Assembly: GCA_017456945.1 (NCBI GenBank) | Contig: JAFTIK010000064.1 | Coordinates: 1-7,471 of the forward strand | Origin: Clostridia bacterium | GTDB taxonomy: Bacteria; Bacillota_A; Clostridia; Christensenellales; Borkfalkiaceae | Length of the DNA: 7,471 bases | Direction: 5' to 3' | Program-made: the position numbers and the translations under genes | In this document: piece after piece, positions 4,848 to 7,471 of the stretch | Layout: each line of letters starts with the position of its first letter | How positions within the stretch are numbered: the first letter of the stretch is position 1 | Notes under the pieces: model-generated | Told to the model about the DNA's origin: nothing | The model's input: only the letters and a program-made list of their open reading frames with translations | Database searches by the model: none

Positions 4848-7471
4848 TTAATTGCCACTTGCAAACGCCAAAAATTCTCGCACGGTTTTAAGCATTGCCG
4901 AATTATCCATAAAATCTCTCTTAAATTCTACGACGGGTTTTTCCGCCATGTTTAGCCACACGGTATCGGAAAACTCTTGCATTGCTAAACCTAGTCGTTT
5001 ATCAGCTAACGCGTTTAGACTGGAAAACTCTAGCCCTACTAGCGATTTCGTAACAGTTATTTTGCTAACCTTAAATTTCATTGCAAGCGCTTTTACCATT
5101 GCGATATTAAGCAGATTTTCCGCTTCTTTCGGGAAAGGCCCGTACGCTTCGGTAACGGTTGAAACGAACTCTAACTCTTCTTCTTTTGAAGAAAGTTCGG
5201 CTATCTCCTTATAGGCATCCATACGCTTGGTATTGCTTTCCATATACGCGTCGGGAATATACGCCGTAACCCTTATGTCTAGTTCAGGAACGACTTCTTC
5301 TACACCCGTAAGTTCTTCTTTAAGCAGTTTTGAGTACAGTTCGTAGCCTATCTTATCCATATGCCCGTGTTGTTCTGCCCCTAAAATATTGCCAGCGCCA
5401 CGAATTTCCAAATCGCGCATTGCAATCTTTATGCCACTACCCATTTCGGTAAAATCTACGATTGCGTTTAACCTTTCAAACGCCGTATCCGTAAGAATTT
5501 TATCACGTTGAAAGGTAAAATAAGCGTACGCTAGCCTATCGCTACGCCCTACTCTTCCCTTTAACTGATAAAGGGTTGAAAGACCTAGTTTATCGGCGTC
5601 GATTACGATTAAAGTATTAGCCTTTGGCAAATCTATGCCGTTTTCTATTATGGTGGTAGAAATAAGCACGTCGCTTTCCCCACGGTAAAACGCCATAATA
5701 CTATTTTCCAACACCTTTTCATCCATTTGACCGTGAACTACGGTGATTTTTAAGTCTGGCATTAATGCCCTTACTCGATCGGCAAAATTAAATATGCTTT
5801 CTACACGATTATATAAGATAAAAGTCTGCCCACCACGGTTAACTTCACGGGTAACGGCGTCTTTTATAAGCGTATCAGTTTGCTCCGTAACGTACGTTTG
5901 AACGGGAAGTCGCTTTTTGGGCGGAGTGTTAATAGTGCTAATTGAACGTATGCCCGATAGCGACATATGCAAAGTTCTAGGAATAGGCGTTGCAGTTAGC
6001 GTAATGGCATCTACGTTCTTCTTTAGAGTTTTGATTTTTTCCTTATGCTCTACGCCGAAACGCTGTTCTTCATCTAGCACCAAAAGCCCCAAATCCTTAA
6101 ATTCAACGTCTTTGCTTAATAGCCTATGCGTGCCTATAATAAACTCTATTTCCCCTTTTTTAAGGCTTTCGAGTATTTGTTTTTGTTGCTTTGGCGACTT
6201 AAACCTATTAAGGCAAGCAATCTTTATGCCAAAATCCTTAAAGCGCTCGCAAGCCGTATTAAAATGTTGTTCTGCTAGTATCGTAGTCGGGGCAAGCATT
6301 ACCGCTTGTTTGCCGTTTATTATAGCGCGGAAAACCGCCCTAAACGCCACTTCAGTCTTACCAAACCCAACGTCGCCACAGACTAGCCTATCCATAACCT
6401 TGCCACTAGTCATATCCTTTTCGATATCTTCGTTTGCCAAGGCTTGATCGGGTGTATCTTCAAACGGAAAAGAACTTTCAAAAACCTTTTGCAACTCGTC
6501 GTCTGCTTGAAACTTAAACCCTTTCATCTCGTCACGCTCACGATAGAGTTGTTTTAGGTCGAAAGACATCTTTTTAATGCTTTCTTTTACGTTGTTTTTT
6601 ATTCTTTCAAAGTCTTTGCCACCGATTTTTGAAAGACGGGGTTTCTTTTCGCTACCTAGGTAACGAGTAAGAATATCCATCTGTTCTACGGGAACGTAAA
6701 GTATATCCCCGCCAGCGTATTCTACCGCTACGTAATCTTTAGTGCCTTCGGTAGAAGAAATCTTTTTACTGCCTAAAACTCTACCTACGCCGTGCGTTTC
6801 GTGAACGCAGTAATCACCCGTTTCGGGCGCAGAGAAAAAGACTTGCTTTTTGCTTTTTAACCGTTTTTGAACGGTAGGTTTGGCGTAAAGATTGCCACTA
6901 CCTAACAAAACGGCTTTTTCTTCGTGGAAAATAAACCCGCGGGAAAGTTTTTCCGTGCTAATTTGGATACCGCCGAGCGGTTTATCAGAATTTATAGACG
7001 AGCCCAAATTTCTTATTGAAAGTTCGTACCTTAAATCGTCCGCGCGCTTTGCAGTAGCCGTGCAAACGGTTACCGAATAGCCCGTTCTCACCCAGTTTTC
7101 TATATCGGTAAAAACTTCCTTAAAATCTAGTTGATAGTCTATAACCCCACCGCATTGTGGGTTTATTATTTTTAGCGGATTGAAAAACCTTATCGCCGTG
7201 GATAAGTTTTGCATACCGCAAACTCTATGCTTTTTAATATTTTCTATTAGATTTTCTAGCCCCGAAAAATTTTCCGACTGAAAGGAAAAAAACGCGCCGT
7301 CTGAATATAAAGACTTAAATCGTTCTTCAAACTCTCTTTGATTAAGTTCTGCTATTTCATAAACCCTTTGAGGCTCGTCGATAATTACTACCGTGTGTTC
7401 ACCCAAAAGATCGAAAAGGGTGCGAGTTTTCCCCGTTACGCCGTAAAAGTTTGAAAGCGCGTCGTCCGAAC
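4848..7471 (-). CDS. mfd: Transcription-repair coupling factor Mfd (5' truncated by window edge)
   Basis: The frame is open from the right edge (7471) to the TAA at 4848-4850, about 873 residues. Mfd is usually about 1150 residues, so roughly the N-terminal quarter (UvrB-like and UvrA-binding modules) lies outside. The TTG at 7406 is an internal Leu codon: coding continues upstream as FYGVTGKTRTLFDLLG, matching the family. Reading order: end of the UvrB-like region and domain 3 (about 7471-6850), the RNA-polymerase-interacting domain (about 6530-6820, with DYCVHETHGVGR and LYVPVEQ), then a RecG-like translocase with Walker A GDVGFGKT (6354-6377), DEEQRFGV (6051-6074), TATPIPRTLHMSLSGIR and QLKGRVGRSDR (5535-5567). 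The TRG motif follows (about 5311-5418, EIRGAGNILG), then the autoinhibitory C-terminal domain (about 4850-5230). Mfd binds stalled RNA polymerase, pushes it off using ATP-driven translocation, and brings in UvrA for excision repair. All translocase motifs appear intact. Confidence 0.98.
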   Translation of the reverse strand, partial: SDDALSNFYGVTGKTRTLFDLLGEHTVVIIDEPQRVYEIAELNQREFEERFKSLYSDGAFFSFQSENFSGLENLIENIKKHRVCGMQNLSTAIRFFNPLKIINPQCGGVIDYQLDFKEVFTDIENWVRTGYSVTVCTATAKRADDLRYELSIRNLGSSINSDKPLGGIQISTEKLSRGFIFHEEKAVLLGSGNLYAKPTVQKRLKSKKQVFFSAPETGDYCVHETHGVGRVLGSKKISSTEGTKDYVAVEYAGGDILYVPVEQMDILTRYLGSEKKPRLSKIGGKDFERIKNNVKESIKKMSFDLKQLYRERDEMKGFKFQADDELQKVFESSFPFEDTPDQALANEDIEKDMTSGKVMDRLVCGDVGFGKTEVAFRAVFRAIINGKQAVMLAPTTILAEQHFNTACERFKDFGIKIACLNRFKSPKQQKQILESLKKGEIEFIIGTHRLLSKDVEFKDLGLLVLDEEQRFGVEHKEKIKTLKKNVDAITLTATPIPRTLHMSLSGIRSISTINTPPKKRLPVQTYVTEQTDTLIKDAVTREVNRGGQTFILYNRVESIFNFADRVRALMPDLKITVVHGQMDEKVLENSIMAFYRGESDVLISTTIIENGIDLPKANTLIVIDADKLGLSTLYQLKGRVGRSDRLAYAYFTFQRDKILTDTAFERLNAIVDFTEMGSGIKIAMRDLEIRGAGNILGAEQHGHMDKIGYELYSKLLKEELTGVEEVVPELDIRVTAYIPDAYMESNTKRMDAYKEIAELSSKEEELEFVSTVTEAYGPFPKEAENLLNIAMVKALAMKFKVSKITVTKSLVGLEFSSLNALADKRLGLAMQEFSDTVWLNMAEKPVVEFKRDFMDNSAMLKTVREFLAFASGN

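Noticed and set aside
4852..5214. 120-codon plus-strand frame opposite the mfd C-terminus
   Set aside because: It is a shadow of the mfd reading frame with low-complexity Ser-rich sequence.
5917..6447. 176-codon open frame on the plus strand opposite mfd
   Set aside because: It is antisense to the conserved Walker A and DEEQ motif region of mfd. The translation is Ser/Leu/Phe-rich without a recognisable domain, and its length is explained by the codon use of the real gene.
7404..7406. TTG as a possible start codon of a shorter Mfd
   Set aside because: The frame stays open to the window edge, and the upstream residues (for example TLFDLLG) match the family, so the gene continues to the right.
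7425..7442. GVTGKT, resembling a Walker A P-loop, near the right edge in Mfd
   Set aside because: It lacks the full GxxxxGK[ST] spacing, lies in the UvrB-like part of Mfd that does not hydrolyse ATP, and the real P-loop is at 6354-6377.

Overview
The window looks like an ordinary chromosomal stretch from a low-GC bacterium of the Bacillota, most likely a Clostridia-like and possibly uncultured gut lineage. The reasons are the AT-rich composition, strong AGGAG-type ribosome binding sites, a large lipoprotein foldase directly downstream of mfd (an order familiar from clostridial chromosomes), and tightly packed, overlapping genes. Taxonomy is inferred from gene style only; there is no rRNA or other marker in the window.

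Layout. Positions 1-486 (+) hold the C-terminal part of a TauE/SafE-family membrane exporter that is cut by the left edge. A strong hairpin at 490-525 separates it from everything else, which is on the minus strand and converges on it. Read in the direction of transcription (right to left), the minus strand carries: mfd, the transcription-repair coupling factor, whose N-terminal part is cut by the right edge (7471-4848); a 113-base gap with a good sigma-70-type promoter overlapping a 9+9 bp inverted repeat; a 616-residue lipoprotein with SurA/PrsA-like foldase features (4734-2884); a 45-base gap filled mostly by a hairpin terminator; and a three-gene overlapping operon. That operon encodes a DEDDh exonuclease (2838-2251), a PHP-domain metal-dependent phosphoesterase (2254-1529) and an AEC-family transporter (1538-537). 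The exonuclease and PHP genes share an ATGA overlap, and the PHP and transporter genes overlap by 10 nt.

How they work together. Mfd removes RNA polymerase stalled at DNA lesions and recruits UvrA for nucleotide excision repair. The lipoprotein is predicted to act outside the membrane on secreted-protein folding; it is linked to mfd by position rather than by function. The exonuclease and PHP proteins are both predicted metal-dependent phosphodiester or phosphoester hydrolases and are probably translationally coupled, so a shared nucleic-acid or nucleotide substrate is plausible but unproven. The AEC transporter is coupled to them by overlap, with unknown substrate.

I found no mobile element, CRISPR array, RNA gene or clearly novel multi-gene system. 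The most interesting points are the exonuclease/PHP/transporter operon, the forced SD-less start of the exonuclease gene beside a weak terminator, the promoter palindrome, and the divergent parvulin-like region of the large lipoprotein.
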